Source of the DNA: Propionivibrio sp.
GTDB lineage: Bacteria; Pseudomonadota; Gammaproteobacteria; Burkholderiales; Rhodocyclaceae
Assembly: GCF_016790145.1 (NCBI RefSeq)
Contig: NZ_JAEUOI010000083.1
Coordinates: 1 to 61,908, forward strand
DNA length: 61,908 nucleotides
Direction: 5' to 3'
Every line of letters starts with the position of its first letter. Position 1 is the stretch's first letter. The notes under the pieces were generated by a model, which was given only the letters and a program-made list of their open reading frames with translations, was not told where the DNA came from and did not search any database. Below are positions 21,819 to 30,780 of this stretch, piece after piece. The position numbers and the translations under genes were made by a program.

Positions 21819-24002
21819 TCAATCAAGTGACAGGCGTCGTCCTTCCCTTACCAGGCGTTCAAATTCTTCAGCGGCGATCGGTGGGCTGAACAGATAGCCT
21901 TGCAGTTGGTCACATCCCAGTCCCCGCAGGAAGCTCATTTGTGCCAGGGTTTCAACGCCTTCGGCGACGATTTCCTGCCGCAATTGCTTGCCCATGGTGA
22001 CGATGGCCTGGGCGATGGCACAGTCGTTCTCGTCGTCAGGAACGCCGACCACAAAGCTGCGGTCGATTTTCAGCGTGGTAATCGGGAACTTTTTCAGGTA
22101 GGCGAGGCTGGAGTAACCGGTACCAAAATCATCCAGCGAGAGATTGAATCCCAACGCTACCAGTTCGTTCATGATCGGAATGACTTTTTCCGGTCCGCGC
22201 ACAAGCAGGCTTTCGGTGATCTCCAGTTTGAGCAACTCGCAAGGCAAATGATGACGCTCGATCGTGGCTTGCAGCCGTTCCGGAAGTTGATTGTCAAACT
22301 GACGTGCTGAAATATTGACTGCAATCGGGATCGGTTCCAGCCCGGAATCCAGCCAGATCCGGATCTGGTGGCAGGCCTCGTCGAGTATCCAGCTCCCCAG
22401 TTCAAGGATCAGGCCGGTTTCTTCAGCCAATGGAACAAATTTGTCCGGCGGGATCATGCCGCGCTTAGGGTGATACCAGCGAATGAGCGCTTCGGCGCCA
22501 ACGATTCGACCGCTACGCAGGCTGACTTTGGGCTGATAGTGCAAGATCAGTTGATGACCGCTCAATGCGTGGCGTAATTCGCCTTCGAGTTGCCATTGTT
22601 CTTTGGCGCGGAGGTTCATTTCCGGGCTGTAATACCGGAAGCCGTTTTCGTTGTTCCGCTGCACACGCTGCATTGCGATATCGGCAAAGCGTTGCAACGC
22701 GCCTGCATTGAGGCCGTCTTCCGGATAGATCGCTATGCCGATGCTGGCACCGATATGGAGGGCATGCGACCCGATCACGAAGGGTTTTTCGAGACAGGAC
22801 AGCAGTTTTTTTGCCACAAGGCCACTGTGCTCACGTTTCTGGATACTGGACAGAGCCACAACAAATTCATCGGCGCCGATCCTGGCCAGCATGTCTTCCT
22901 GGCGCAGCACATTCCGCATACGCTGCCCAACCTGGCGCAATAACGCATCGCCGACTTCATGACCGAGTGAATCGTTGACTGAATTGAATCGGTTCAGGTC
23001 GATGACCAGCAGGGCACAATGATCCTTGTTACGGCGTGCCACAGCCAGCGCCTGTTCGACAAGCTGATGGAACAAGTTTCGATTGGGCAGTCCGGTCAGA
23101 CTGTCGAAATTGACGATTTGCTGCATGCGTTCCTCGACGGCGCGTATGGCGCTTATATCGGAGAACATCGAGAAAGCATGCGAGACAAAACCATCGGCGT
23201 TGCGCGCGACACCGATGGAAACCGATTGCGGAAAAAGGTCGCCATTCTTTCGTCGTCCGATGATTTCACCCTGCCACGCATCTGCACCGTGCATTGCGGC
23301 ATGCATTTTTGCCCGTAAATCGGTGCCGTGAACACTGGAACGCAACAGATCAGGAGTTTCGCCGATAGCTTCTCCTGCTGAATAGCCGGTAATGCGGGAG
23401 AATGCCGGGTTAACCGAGACAATACGCTCGCTGGCATCGGTAATCAGAATGCCCACTTCGCTATCTTCGATGATTCTTGCATGCAGACGATGCTTTTCCT
23501 CGGGCGAAAGTCGATCGGCAATCTCCGATAGATGGGCCTCCATGGCGACCGCTTCGTTGTTATCGTCAAGGATATGCTGCAAGGTCATATTGGCGCGAAA
23601 AGTCTCTCCGGATTTTTTGCGCCGCCGAACTTCCATCAAGGGGCTGCCGTGGTCGAGGAACAATTCAAATATTTTACTGATGTGCGCATCCGGCTCATCG
23701 GCGTAGAGAAACAGGATGTGCTGGCCAATCGCCTCGTCCGGTGTATAGCCGAACAGCATCTCTGCACCCCTGTTCCAGCCGGTCAGATAACCGAGCATGT
23801 CCATCGTGATGACCGGCTCATGCTGCCATCGATCAAGGTTTGCTGCAGGGGGTGATGTTTCTGCTGCAGTCTCGGGTCTGTCAGTCTCCAGCGAGCGCAG
23901 TGCCTGCTGCAATTCAATGAGTGTCCGCGAAAGATCCTCGCCGCCCAGATCGTGTGCCTGGGAACAAAGATCAAGGCAGCGTTGAACACGCGAATCAGGC
24001 AT
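21819..24002 (-). CDS. PAS-PAS-GGDEF-EAL c-di-GMP signalling protein
   Basis: The 727-aa soluble protein has an N-terminal helical region (1-55), two PAS domains (about 60-175 and 180-300), GGDEF (about 315-470) and EAL (about 485-727). The GGDEF signature reads GADEF, with the second glycine replaced, so cyclase activity is uncertain. The EAL domain looks intact (GAEALIRWY, NISARQF, EITES, DDFGTGYSSLAYLKKFP, KIDRSF, EGVET), so phosphodiesterase activity is likely. The start at 24002 overlaps the stop of the HDOD gene by 8 nt. No membrane segment is visible. Confidence 0.9.
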   Translation of the reverse strand: MPDSRVQRCLDLCSQAHDLGGEDLSRTLIELQQALRSLETDRPETAAETSPPAANLDRWQHEPVITMDMLGYLTGWNRGAEMLFGYTPDEAIGQHILFLYADEPDAHISKIFELFLDHGSPLMEVRRRKKSGETFRANMTLQHILDDNNEAVAMEAHLSEIADRLSPEEKHRLHARIIEDSEVGILITDASERIVSVNPAFSRITGYSAGEAIGETPDLLRSSVHGTDLRAKMHAAMHGADAWQGEIIGRRKNGDLFPQSVSIGVARNADGFVSHAFSMFSDISAIRAVEERMQQIVNFDSLTGLPNRNLFHQLVEQALAVARRNKDHCALLVIDLNRFNSVNDSLGHEVGDALLRQVGQRMRNVLRQEDMLARIGADEFVVALSSIQKREHSGLVAKKLLSCLEKPFVIGSHALHIGASIGIAIYPEDGLNAGALQRFADIAMQRVQRNNENGFRYYSPEMNLRAKEQWQLEGELRHALSGHQLILHYQPKVSLRSGRIVGAEALIRWYHPKRGMIPPDKFVPLAEETGLILELGSWILDEACHQIRIWLDSGLEPIPIAVNISARQFDNQLPERLQATIERHHLPCELLKLEITESLLVRGPEKVIPIMNELVALGFNLSLDDFGTGYSSLAYLKKFPITTLKIDRSFVVGVPDDENDCAIAQAIVTMGKQLRQEIVAEGVETLAQMSFLRGLGCDQLQGYLFSPPIAAEEFERLVREGRRLSLD

Positions 24003-24987
24003 GAACAGCATCCTGCTGGTCAAGGATGACTCCCAGCATCCACCGATAGGCATCGAGACTGAGCAGGTTGTACTCGGCTATCGACAGGTTCAAGCCGCCC
24101 AGCAGGCCAATCAGCCGGGTTTCGTCAGCGCTTTCCGAGCATTCGACAGCCTGCAGCAGGCGCCCCAACTCGCCTTCATGGTGCAGCACTGCGCTGGCCA
24201 GTGATTCGTTCAGGTGCAGCGGGTTCAGAATCCCGGCCAAGGGTAAACCAAACAAAATTCCAAGCAGCGAGAAAATGCCGGCCATGAAAGCATATTCCTG
24301 TTCCGCGCGATCAAATCCGCCGGCTTTGGCCAGTAATTCCATGGTACGTGCGCGCACGGCTACCCGCGCCAGCAACATGGCGGAACGATAATCGTCACGG
24401 CTTGCTGCGAACAGCATCAGGTTCAGCCAGCGCTTCAATTGTTGGCGTCCAAGAATCAGGATCGCCTGCGCGAAGCTCGAAATAGTCCTGCCTACGCCCA
24501 CACCCAGCGAATTGACAAGGCGTAGAAGATGGTAAGCCAGCACCGGATCCTGCCGGAAAACAGCTTCAATCTGACAGGTATCGGCATCCGTCGCTACCAG
24601 TTGCAGCAGTTTAAGCGACAATGATCGTGAGGCGGCCTGACTTCCCGACCTGGTAGCCGGCGGGGCAAGATACCAGTCACCGCTCAGCCAGTGAGCCGCA
24701 GGCGGAAGCACGGGCTTGGTCTGCTCGCTGGAGAAATGAGTCATCTCTTCCGGCGGCATCCTGCACCCCGCATCCAGCAAAGCTTTCAGCAACTCCGGGG
24801 GCATGCGCTTGGCGAGGTCAGCGCAAACAAGGCAGGGGAATGCGCTTGCAACTGCAGAAAAACTGTTTTCCTCGATCAGCAGCTGCAGGGCGTTCATGTC
24901 GCCTGCGCCAACATCAAGTTCTATTCCGCCCGGATTCAGTTTTCTATCAGCCAGTAGTTTCATGAATAACAACGGCGCTATGCTCAT
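23995..24987 (-). CDS. HDOD-domain protein with degenerate EAL-like N-terminus
   Basis: The 330-aa product ends in an HDOD domain (about 125-330), seen as SLSLKLLQLVATDADTCQIEAVFRQDPVLAYHLLRLVNS and the FAQAILILGRQQLKRWL helix. HDOD domains are HD-GYP relatives without catalytic residues and act as signalling platforms. The first 120 residues resemble the last part of an EAL domain as in YuxH-type proteins, but catalytic residues are missing. The start could be 24987 (MSIAPLLFMKLL, with GAGGG upstream) or further up to 25095. It overlaps the c-di-GMP gene downstream by 8 nt, so the two are coupled. Confidence 0.75.
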   Translation of the reverse strand: MSIAPLLFMKLLADRKLNPGGIELDVGAGDMNALQLLIEENSFSAVASAFPCLVCADLAKRMPPELLKALLDAGCRMPPEEMTHFSSEQTKPVLPPAAHWLSGDWYLAPPATRSGSQAASRSLSLKLLQLVATDADTCQIEAVFRQDPVLAYHLLRLVNSLGVGVGRTISSFAQAILILGRQQLKRWLNLMLFAASRDDYRSAMLLARVAVRARTMELLAKAGGFDRAEQEYAFMAGIFSLLGILFGLPLAGILNPLHLNESLASAVLHHEGELGRLLQAVECSESADETRLIGLLGGLNLSIAEYNLLSLDAYRWMLGVILDQQDAVHA

Positions 24988-25302
24988 GACGACCCTCGAT
25001 AGACTATTTTTGAAGCAGGTGCAAACCGTCTTCTGCATCTGCCAATAATTGTTTATTACTAACGGCAGCAATCGCCAGAACTCAAGGGTATTCAACGTTA
25101 TTTAATCAAGGCGCCTGAGTCTCACGCCCTGAGGTTGCGTCTTCGCAACTTTAATGCACTATTGGCATGCCCTTTTCGTTCTCGATGTTTTAGAATCAGG
25201 TCAGCGCACCGTGTTGTGATCAGTATTCGCGAATGGAAAGTGCCACAGACTCCGTAGGGCGACAGCCAGAGGGGTAACTCACTGTTTAGCCGAGTGTAAT
25301 TT
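24988..25302. other. Intergenic region between divergent HDOD and zapE genes
   Basis: Divergent promoters for the HDOD gene and zapE must lie here. The first 108 bp are open in the HDOD frame and may be coding. I saw no clear hairpin, repeat or operator in the rest. Confidence 0.4.
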
Positions 25303-26415
25303 ATGCCACATCGAGTTTTAAGAGTTCCTGAGCGCGGTATGCTCGATGCCTACGAGGCGGTGCTGGCCGGACGAGGTTTTTCGGCTGATTCGGCACAGCG
25401 TGCGGCTGCCGAAAGGCTTCAGCTTCTCTACTATCAGCTGCTTTCCTTCAAGGTGGGTCGTCGCAGCGCCCTGCGTCGGGCATTTTCTCCTCCTGCCGTA
25501 CCGCGCGGCGTTTATTTCTGGGGCGGCGTCGGGCGTGGCAAGAGTTTCCTGATGGATTGCTTCTACGATTCGGTGCCCTATGTGCGCAAACGACGCATTC
25601 ACTTTCACGCCTTCATGCAGGATGTTCATCGCCAGTTGAATGCCTTCAAGAACGAGAGCGACCCGCTGACGAAAGTCGCCGAACGCATTGCCGCTGAATG
25701 CCGGCTGATATGTTTCGATGAGTTTCATGTCTCCGATATAGCCGACGCGATGATTCTTCGTCGCCTTCTCGACGCACTGTTTTCGCGCGGTGTGGTTTTC
25801 GTGATGACCTCGAATTACCCCCCGGACCGGCTTTATCCGAATGGTTTGCAGCGTGAGAATTTTCTGTCGACCATCGCCTTGATCAAGTCGAAAGTGGATG
25901 TGCTGGAGGTTGATTCCGGCGTCGATTATCGCTTGCGTACTCTGGAGCAGGTTGAAATCTATCATTACCCGGTCGATGCTAAGGCCGAAGCGAGAATGGC
26001 TGATTATTTCGTTGCAATGGCGGGCGGCGAAGGAATTCCAGGCAGCAGCATCGAGGTGCTTGGCCGTAGCATTCCGATCCTGCGTCAGGGCAATGACCTG
26101 ATCTGGTTCGATTTCAAGTCGCTGTGTGGCGGTCCGCGCTCTCAAAATGATTATCTTGAATTGGCCCGCGCCTTTCACACGGTTCTGCTGTCCGGCATTC
26201 CGAAGATGTCTGCGAGCATGTCTTCCGAGGCGCGTCGTTTTACCTGGCTGGTGGATGTGCTTTATGACCACAAGGTCAAACTGATCGTCACGGCAGATTG
26301 TGAGGCCGAAATGCTCTATACCGAGGGTACGCAAGCCAGTGAGTTTTTCCGCACCGTCAGCCGTCTGACCGAGATGCGTTCGCGGGAGTACCTTGCTCTG
26401 CCACATCTGGCTTGA
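25303..26415 (+). CDS. zapE: Cell division ATPase ZapE (AFG1-like)
   Basis: ZapE is an AFG1/LACE1-type ATPase linked to FtsZ ring stability under low-oxygen or stress conditions in E. coli. The 370-aa protein has Walker A in YFWGGVGRGKSFLMD and Walker B in LICFDEFHVSDIADAMIL. The sensor region VFVMTSNYPPDRLYPNGLQR and the family ending FRTVSRLTEMRSREYL are also present. No Shine-Dalgarno is evident at 25303. The ATG at 25339, preceded by GAGCGCGG, is a possible alternative. Confidence 0.92.
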   Translation: MPHRVLRVPERGMLDAYEAVLAGRGFSADSAQRAAAERLQLLYYQLLSFKVGRRSALRRAFSPPAVPRGVYFWGGVGRGKSFLMDCFYDSVPYVRKRRIHFHAFMQDVHRQLNAFKNESDPLTKVAERIAAECRLICFDEFHVSDIADAMILRRLLDALFSRGVVFVMTSNYPPDRLYPNGLQRENFLSTIALIKSKVDVLEVDSGVDYRLRTLEQVEIYHYPVDAKAEARMADYFVAMAGGEGIPGSSIEVLGRSIPILRQGNDLIWFDFKSLCGGPRSQNDYLELARAFHTVLLSGIPKMSASMSSEARRFTWLVDVLYDHKVKLIVTADCEAEMLYTEGTQASEFFRTVSRLTEMRSREYLALPHLA

Positions 26416-26460
26416 AGGTCCGGCGGGATCAGGGGCAAATTGTAGTTTGAGGAGTATTCC

Positions 26461-27315
26461 ATGCACCGAATGCTGATTCTAGTCTGGCTTTTCTTGTCGG
26501 GACCGGCTTTTTCCCAGCAGGTGATGGAGATCATAGCGCTCAGGTATCGCATGGTCGAGCAGGTATTACCCTCGCTTCAGCCGTTGGTCGAACCGGGTGG
26601 TGCCTTGTCCGGGATGAACAACCAGTTGATTGTTCGTGCCTCGCGCAACAATATCGAACAGATCAAACAGGCGCTTTCGGCCATTGACGTTCCTACCCGC
26701 CGCTTGATGATCCGCGTCAGCCAGAACCGTGATGCCGTGAGCCGGCAACAGGGTGCCGGGCTATCGGGCAGTGTCGGTGTTGGCAACAATGTACGCATCA
26801 TTCAGCCCTCAAGCAGCATCCAGGGCAGTACGAAGATTGAAGTGCGCGGCGGTGATTCGAGAGCAAATGCACAGGTCTACGATTCACGCAGTAGCCGTGA
26901 CCTACAGGCCAGTCAGTCGGTGCAGGTTGTCGATGGTGGCCGGGCTTTTATCCAGATCGGGCAATCTCTGCCTTTGCCGCTGCGCCAGGTGGTGCTCGGC
27001 CCGAACGGCCTGGTGGCTACCGATAGTGTGGTCTATCGTGACATCGGTCAGGGGTTTTTTGCGGTGCCGAAGCTGGTGGGTGAAAGGGTGACGCTGGAGA
27101 TCAGTCCGCAGTTTGATTCGCCTGGCGATCAGGGATACGGCAGCGTCAATACGCAACGCTTGTCGACCACGGTTTCGGGGCGTTTGGGCGAGTGGATCGA
27201 ACTGGGCGGAAGCAGCCAGCAGGCATCGGGGAGTGACAGCCGAAACCTGGGCTCGGGAAGCAGCGAAATGCGCGATAACCGCAGCGTATGGCTGCGGGTT
27301 GATGAATTGCCCTGA
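26461..27315 (+). CDS. Orphan secretin N-domain-like exported protein
   Basis: The 284-aa protein has a signal peptide (ending PAFSQQ) and a secretin N-type domain (about 20-80, ALRYRMVEQVLPSLQPLVEP through IEQIKQALSAIDVP). A Ser/Gln/Asn-rich middle and a C-terminal beta-rich part (GQGFFAVPKLVGERVTLEISPQF, TTVSGRLGEWIELGG) follow. Secretins form outer-membrane pores, but this protein lacks the length for a full secretin barrel and no secretion genes lie nearby. It may be a periplasmic accessory or reduced secretin relative. GAGGAG precedes the ATG 46 bp after zapE. Confidence 0.7.
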   Translation: MHRMLILVWLFLSGPAFSQQVMEIIALRYRMVEQVLPSLQPLVEPGGALSGMNNQLIVRASRNNIEQIKQALSAIDVPTRRLMIRVSQNRDAVSRQQGAGLSGSVGVGNNVRIIQPSSSIQGSTKIEVRGGDSRANAQVYDSRSSRDLQASQSVQVVDGGRAFIQIGQSLPLPLRQVVLGPNGLVATDSVVYRDIGQGFFAVPKLVGERVTLEISPQFDSPGDQGYGSVNTQRLSTTVSGRLGEWIELGGSSQQASGSDSRNLGSGSSEMRDNRSVWLRVDELP

Positions 27316-27337
27316 AATTCAACCCGGGACTGCAAGT

Positions 27338-28249
27338 CTAAAGAATATCGGTATCCAGACAGAAGCGGTTGCGTCCGGCCTCACGGGCGTTGATGAGCAG
27401 CGATTTGCTGCGCTCGATCAGAGCCGCCGAGTTTTCCCCAGTGTATTCGGTGATGCCACCGCTAATCGTCACTTTCAGGCCGGCATTGGCAAATTCATGT
27501 GCTTCGATCAGTACGCGCAGGCGTTCGAGTCCGATCATGGCATCCTTCAGGGAGACATTGGGCAGTACCAGCAGAAACTCGTCTTCACCGATGCGTCCGG
27601 CGATATCGATTTCACGCAGGCTTTTGCCGAGCAGATTTCCGATGCCGGCCAGCACACTGTCGCCGGACGCTTGTCCTTGTTCGGCACAGAGGGGGAAATA
27701 TCGGTCAATATCAACCTGTGCCAGTGTGAAAGGCGTTCCGTAGCGGCGTGCCCGGTGGATTTCGTTTTCCAGCAGGTGCATGACATATCGCTGGTTGAAC
27801 AGGCCGGTCAGCGGGTCGCGAATTGAAAGTTGTTTGACCGCGCTGTGCAGGATTCTCTCAGCGTTGATGTCTTTCAGCGTCAGCAGCACCCGGCGGACGC
27901 TGCCGTTTTCAGAAAACACAGGAAGCGCATTAACACTGAGCCAGGTCGTGTGTGCATCTCCATTGCTCAGCCCCATGATGCGCTCAAGAACGGGGCGTGC
28001 TGTGCGCAGTACCGACTCAAGCGGTAGTTCGTCGGAGGAAATCGTCTGGCCGTTTTCGTTCTTCCAGATGGGGGGCGTGTTTCCCAGCAACTGGCTGGCT
28101 ATTTTGTTGTTCAAGCACGGCGATGCGTCATCGGCAAACACCACCAGGCCGACGCTCAGGCTGTCGAGCAATCCCGCATAGCGCCTGATTTCTTCGTCCT
28201 CGGCGTAACACGCATTCGGCAGTGGGGAACAGTATTCCACAGCGTTCAT
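27338..28249 (-). CDS. PAS-GGDEF protein with degenerate cyclase site
   Basis: The 303-aa protein has a PAS-like sensor (about 20-130) and a GGDEF fold (about 140-300). The signature loop reads GRIGEDEF instead of GGDEF. The nucleotide-binding segment DIDRYFPLCAEQGQASGD lacks the usual FK and ND residues of active cyclases (DxDxFKxxND). It is therefore probably a non-catalytic GTP or c-di-GMP sensor, or diverged. Domain order resembles ordinary PAS-GGDEF regulators. It converges with the secretin-like gene 22 bp away. Confidence 0.85.
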   Translation of the reverse strand: MNAVEYCSPLPNACYAEDEEIRRYAGLLDSLSVGLVVFADDASPCLNNKIASQLLGNTPPIWKNENGQTISSDELPLESVLRTARPVLERIMGLSNGDAHTTWLSVNALPVFSENGSVRRVLLTLKDINAERILHSAVKQLSIRDPLTGLFNQRYVMHLLENEIHRARRYGTPFTLAQVDIDRYFPLCAEQGQASGDSVLAGIGNLLGKSLREIDIAGRIGEDEFLLVLPNVSLKDAMIGLERLRVLIEAHEFANAGLKVTISGGITEYTGENSAALIERSKSLLINAREAGRNRFCLDTDIL

Positions 28250-28316
28250 CGGTATCAGGCTCGCTCATGATTTACCAAATACGCAAAGCGTAATGCAGAA
28301 AAACCAATGAACGAGC

Positions 28317-28335
28317 AAAAAACCGCCTACAGGCG
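28317..28335 (-). terminator. Rho-independent terminator after metY
   Basis: On the minus strand the sequence reads CGCC-TGTA-GGCG followed by G and TTTTTT, 22 nt after the metY stop codon. The stem is only four or five pairs but GC-rich. Confidence 0.55.
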
Positions 28336-28356
28336 AGAATTGACTGACGAACGGGT

Positions 28357-29628
28357 TTATGCGGCGGCCAGTGCCTGATCGAGATCGGCAAGCAGGTCGT
28401 CAATGTGCTCAATGCCGATCGACAGACGGATCATGTCTTCGGAAACACCGGCCTTGAGCATTTCGTCCGGCCCGAGTTGACGGTGGGTGGTCGATGCCGG
28501 ATGGCAGGCCAGCGACTTGGAATCGCCGATGTTGACCAGTCGGGTGAACAGTTGCAGAGCATCCTGGAAGCGGCCACCACCCTCACTGCCGCCCTTGACG
28601 CCAAAGGTGAGAATGCCGGAGGCAAGCCCACCCATGTATTTTTGCACCAGGGCGTGATCCTTGTGTTCGGGCAGGCCGGCGTAATTGACCCACGAAACCT
28701 TGGCGTGACCCTTGAGGAATTCGGCGACCTGCTGGGTATTCGCGCAGATGCGGTCCATGCGCAGTGGCAGCGTTTCCAGACCCTGCAGGATCAGGAAGGC
28801 GTTGAAAGGTGAAATGGCGGCGCCCATGTTGCGCAGTGGAACGACGCGAGCACGGCCGATGAAGGCGGCCGGACCAAGGGCTTCGGTATAGACCACGCCG
28901 TGGTAGGAAACGTCCGGTTCATTGAGGCGCTTGAACTTGGCCTTGTGCTCGGCCCATGGGAACTTGCCGCTGTCGACAATGATGCCGCCGATCGAGTTGC
29001 CGTGGCCCCCGATATACTTGGTCAGCGAATGCACGACGATGTCGGCACCATGCTCGAAAGGACGGCACAGATAGGGCGAGGGTACCGTGTTGTCGACGAT
29101 CAGCGGGACGCCATTGCGGTGCGCGATTTCTGCGAGCTTTTCAAAATCGGTGATGTTGCCGAGCGGGTTGCCGACCGATTCGCAGTAAATCGCCTTGGTC
29201 TTGCCATCGATCTGTTTTTCAAAGGTGGCCGGGTCGCTATAGTCGGCAAAACGCACGCCAATGCCATATTGCGGCAGCGTGTGGGCAAAGAGATTATAGG
29301 TGCCGCCGTATAGCGTCGAGGCTGAAACGATGTTGTCGCCCGCTTCGGCAATGGTCATGATGGCGTAGGTAATGGCGGCCTGACCGGAAGCCAGTGCCAG
29401 ACCGGCAATACCCCCTTCCATTGCGGCGACGCGCTTTTCGAGCACGTCCTGGGTCGGGTTCATGATGCGTGTGTAGATGTTGCCTGGCACCTTGAGATCG
29501 AAAAGATCGGCACCGTGCTGCGTGCTGTCGAAGGAATACGAAGTCGTCTGGTAGATCGGCACGGCCACTGCTTTGGTTGTCGGTTCGGGACTGTAGCCGG
29601 CGTGGACGGCAAGGGTTTCGAGTTTCAT
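28357..29628 (-). CDS. metY: O-acetylhomoserine sulfhydrylase
   Basis: MetY makes homocysteine from O-acetylhomoserine and sulfide with PLP, the direct sulfhydrylation route to methionine. The 423-aa length is typical, longer than cystathionine gamma-synthases. Landmarks are [43 protein letters not shown], the PLP lysine in [13 protein letters not shown] and the [15 protein letters not shown] loop. It is a single gene with a terminator behind it. No SAM riboswitch was recognised in the short upstream region. Confidence 0.95.
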   Translation of the reverse strand: MKLETLAVHAGYSPEPTTKAVAVPIYQTTSYSFDSTQHGADLFDLKVPGNIYTRIMNPTQDVLEKRVAAMEGGIAGLALASGQAAITYAIMTIAEAGDNIVSASTLYGGTYNLFAHTLPQYGIGVRFADYSDPATFEKQIDGKTKAIYCESVGNPLGNITDFEKLAEIAHRNGVPLIVDNTVPSPYLCRPFEHGADIVVHSLTKYIGGHGNSIGGIIVDSGKFPWAEHKAKFKRLNEPDVSYHGVVYTEALGPAAFIGRARVVPLRNMGAAISPFNAFLILQGLETLPLRMDRICANTQQVAEFLKGHAKVSWVNYAGLPEHKDHALVQKYMGGLASGILTFGVKGGSEGGGRFQDALQLFTRLVNIGDSKSLACHPASTTHRQLGPDEMLKAGVSEDMIRLSIGIEHIDDLLADLDQALAAA

Positions 29629-29730
29629 GGGGGGCTCCAGAACAGTGTTGGAAACAAGGTACGGATATTAGCATCTGCAATGCAAGTCAACTAAACCAGA
29701 ATTCATTGAAATATTCTGCCACGGGACAAG

Positions 29731-29754
29731 AAAAAAGCGCCCCGCAGGGCGCTT
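29731..29754 (-). terminator. Rho-independent terminator after the glycine-zipper gene
   Basis: A perfect 8-bp stem AAGCGCCC/GGGCGCTT with loop CGCA is followed on the minus strand by a T-run (complement of the A-run at 29731-29736). It ends the transcript of the gene at 29776 and insulates metY. Confidence 0.9.
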
Positions 29755-29775
29755 CAGTGCAATTCCGACACCGCT

Positions 29776-30537
29776 TTACATGCGAGTCAGTTGCCCGTTG
29801 TTTATGCGGACGCGATCACCACGCTGCAACGCGGGTGGCTGGGCTTCCGAGAAAACGCGAATATTGCCGTCGTCGAGGCGAACGGTGATTTCATAGTGCT
29901 TCGAGCTACGCACATTCTTTTCTATCTCGTTACCGGCATAGGCACCACCAACGGCACCGACAACGGCACCGACCGTCTTGCCTCGACCGCCGCCGACCTG
30001 ATTGCCCAGCAGCCCGCCGACAACGCCGCCGCCAATCGCGCCAAGCCCCGTACCTTCGCCATCCTGCTTGACCTCACGAACACTTTGTACAGTGGCACAG
30101 TCACGACAGACGCCGGAATATTGCTGTTGCTGAGGACCGTTCTCGACAATGACGCCGCTGTCGTTCATCGGGTAGTTGCCCACCGGTGTTGCGCCACGAT
30201 TATTGTAGTTGGGCGGTGATTCATAGGCATAGGTGTTTTCGTCGGGTCTGGGGGTTTTTCGCGGTGGCGGCTGGCGAACCGGAGCAGCTTTTTCGGGGGC
30301 TGCGGCCTTTGCCACGGGGGCTGTCGGCGCTGCAAGGGGCGCAGGAGCAGTCGGCGCCGTGGGTGTCACAGCAGGTGGAGCAGTCGGGGCAACGGCCACC
30401 TGTGCTGTCGGTGCAGCACTGTTGGTATGGCCAGGGATCCAGCCGGCAAAGGAGGCAATAGCCGCCAGGCTGGCAATCGATACCGTGGTGGCGGCAACGA
30501 TGATCATCGGGTGGGTGCTACGGGGCTGGTTTTCCAT
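29776..30537 (-). CDS. Glycine-zipper 2TM envelope protein (SlyB-like domain)
   Basis: The 253-aa protein has an N-terminal membrane anchor (about 12-34), a long Ala/Pro/Thr-rich linker (about 40-100) and a Cys pair (CRDCATVQSVREVKQ). The glycine-zipper hairpin GLGAIGGGVVGGLLGNQ / GAVVGAVGGAYAGNEIEK follows, then a C-terminal beta domain (YEITVRLDDGNIRVF). Family members sit in the envelope and affect membrane integrity; the exact role is unknown. ATG 30537 is preferred over a GTG four codons upstream because GAGGCG lies between them. A strong terminator follows. Confidence 0.85.
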   Translation of the reverse strand: MENQPRSTHPMIIVAATTVSIASLAAIASFAGWIPGHTNSAAPTAQVAVAPTAPPAVTPTAPTAPAPLAAPTAPVAKAAAPEKAAPVRQPPPRKTPRPDENTYAYESPPNYNNRGATPVGNYPMNDSGVIVENGPQQQQYSGVCRDCATVQSVREVKQDGEGTGLGAIGGGVVGGLLGNQVGGGRGKTVGAVVGAVGGAYAGNEIEKNVRSSKHYEITVRLDDGNIRVFSEAQPPALQRGDRVRINNGQLTRM

Positions 30538-30702
30538 GTTTCGCCTCACTGATTTATTGATGGTGAGCGATAAACGCCGCTGTCCGGCGTTTAGCAGACG
30601 CCTGATACAAACAAATACAACTGATCACCCGGGTTATACAGGTGAAGACGCGTAAAGTATGAAACGCTTTGACTTTGATAGCAATGCACTTCCTTGTGCC
30701 GC

Positions 30703-30780
30703 CGCCTGCGGCGAATCACTCAGGGCGCACCCCAGGAGTACTTCTTCGTGATACGCCTGCGGCGTATCACTCAGGGCGCA
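30703..30780. repeat. Duplicated lysS 3' end with palindromes
   Basis: A 27-bp sequence at 30703-30729 recurs at 30754-30780 with one mismatch. The second copy is the end of lysS (last codons and stop plus flank), so the first looks like a duplicated lysS tail. The second copy sits in a perfect 10-bp palindrome GTGATACGCC/GGCGTATCAC at 30748-30770, covering the lysS stop codon. There is no T-run. Confidence 0.8.

Noticed and set aside
29629-29730. SAM riboswitch before metY
   Set aside because: The space is only about 100 bp to the next terminator and no SAM aptamer pattern was recognisable.
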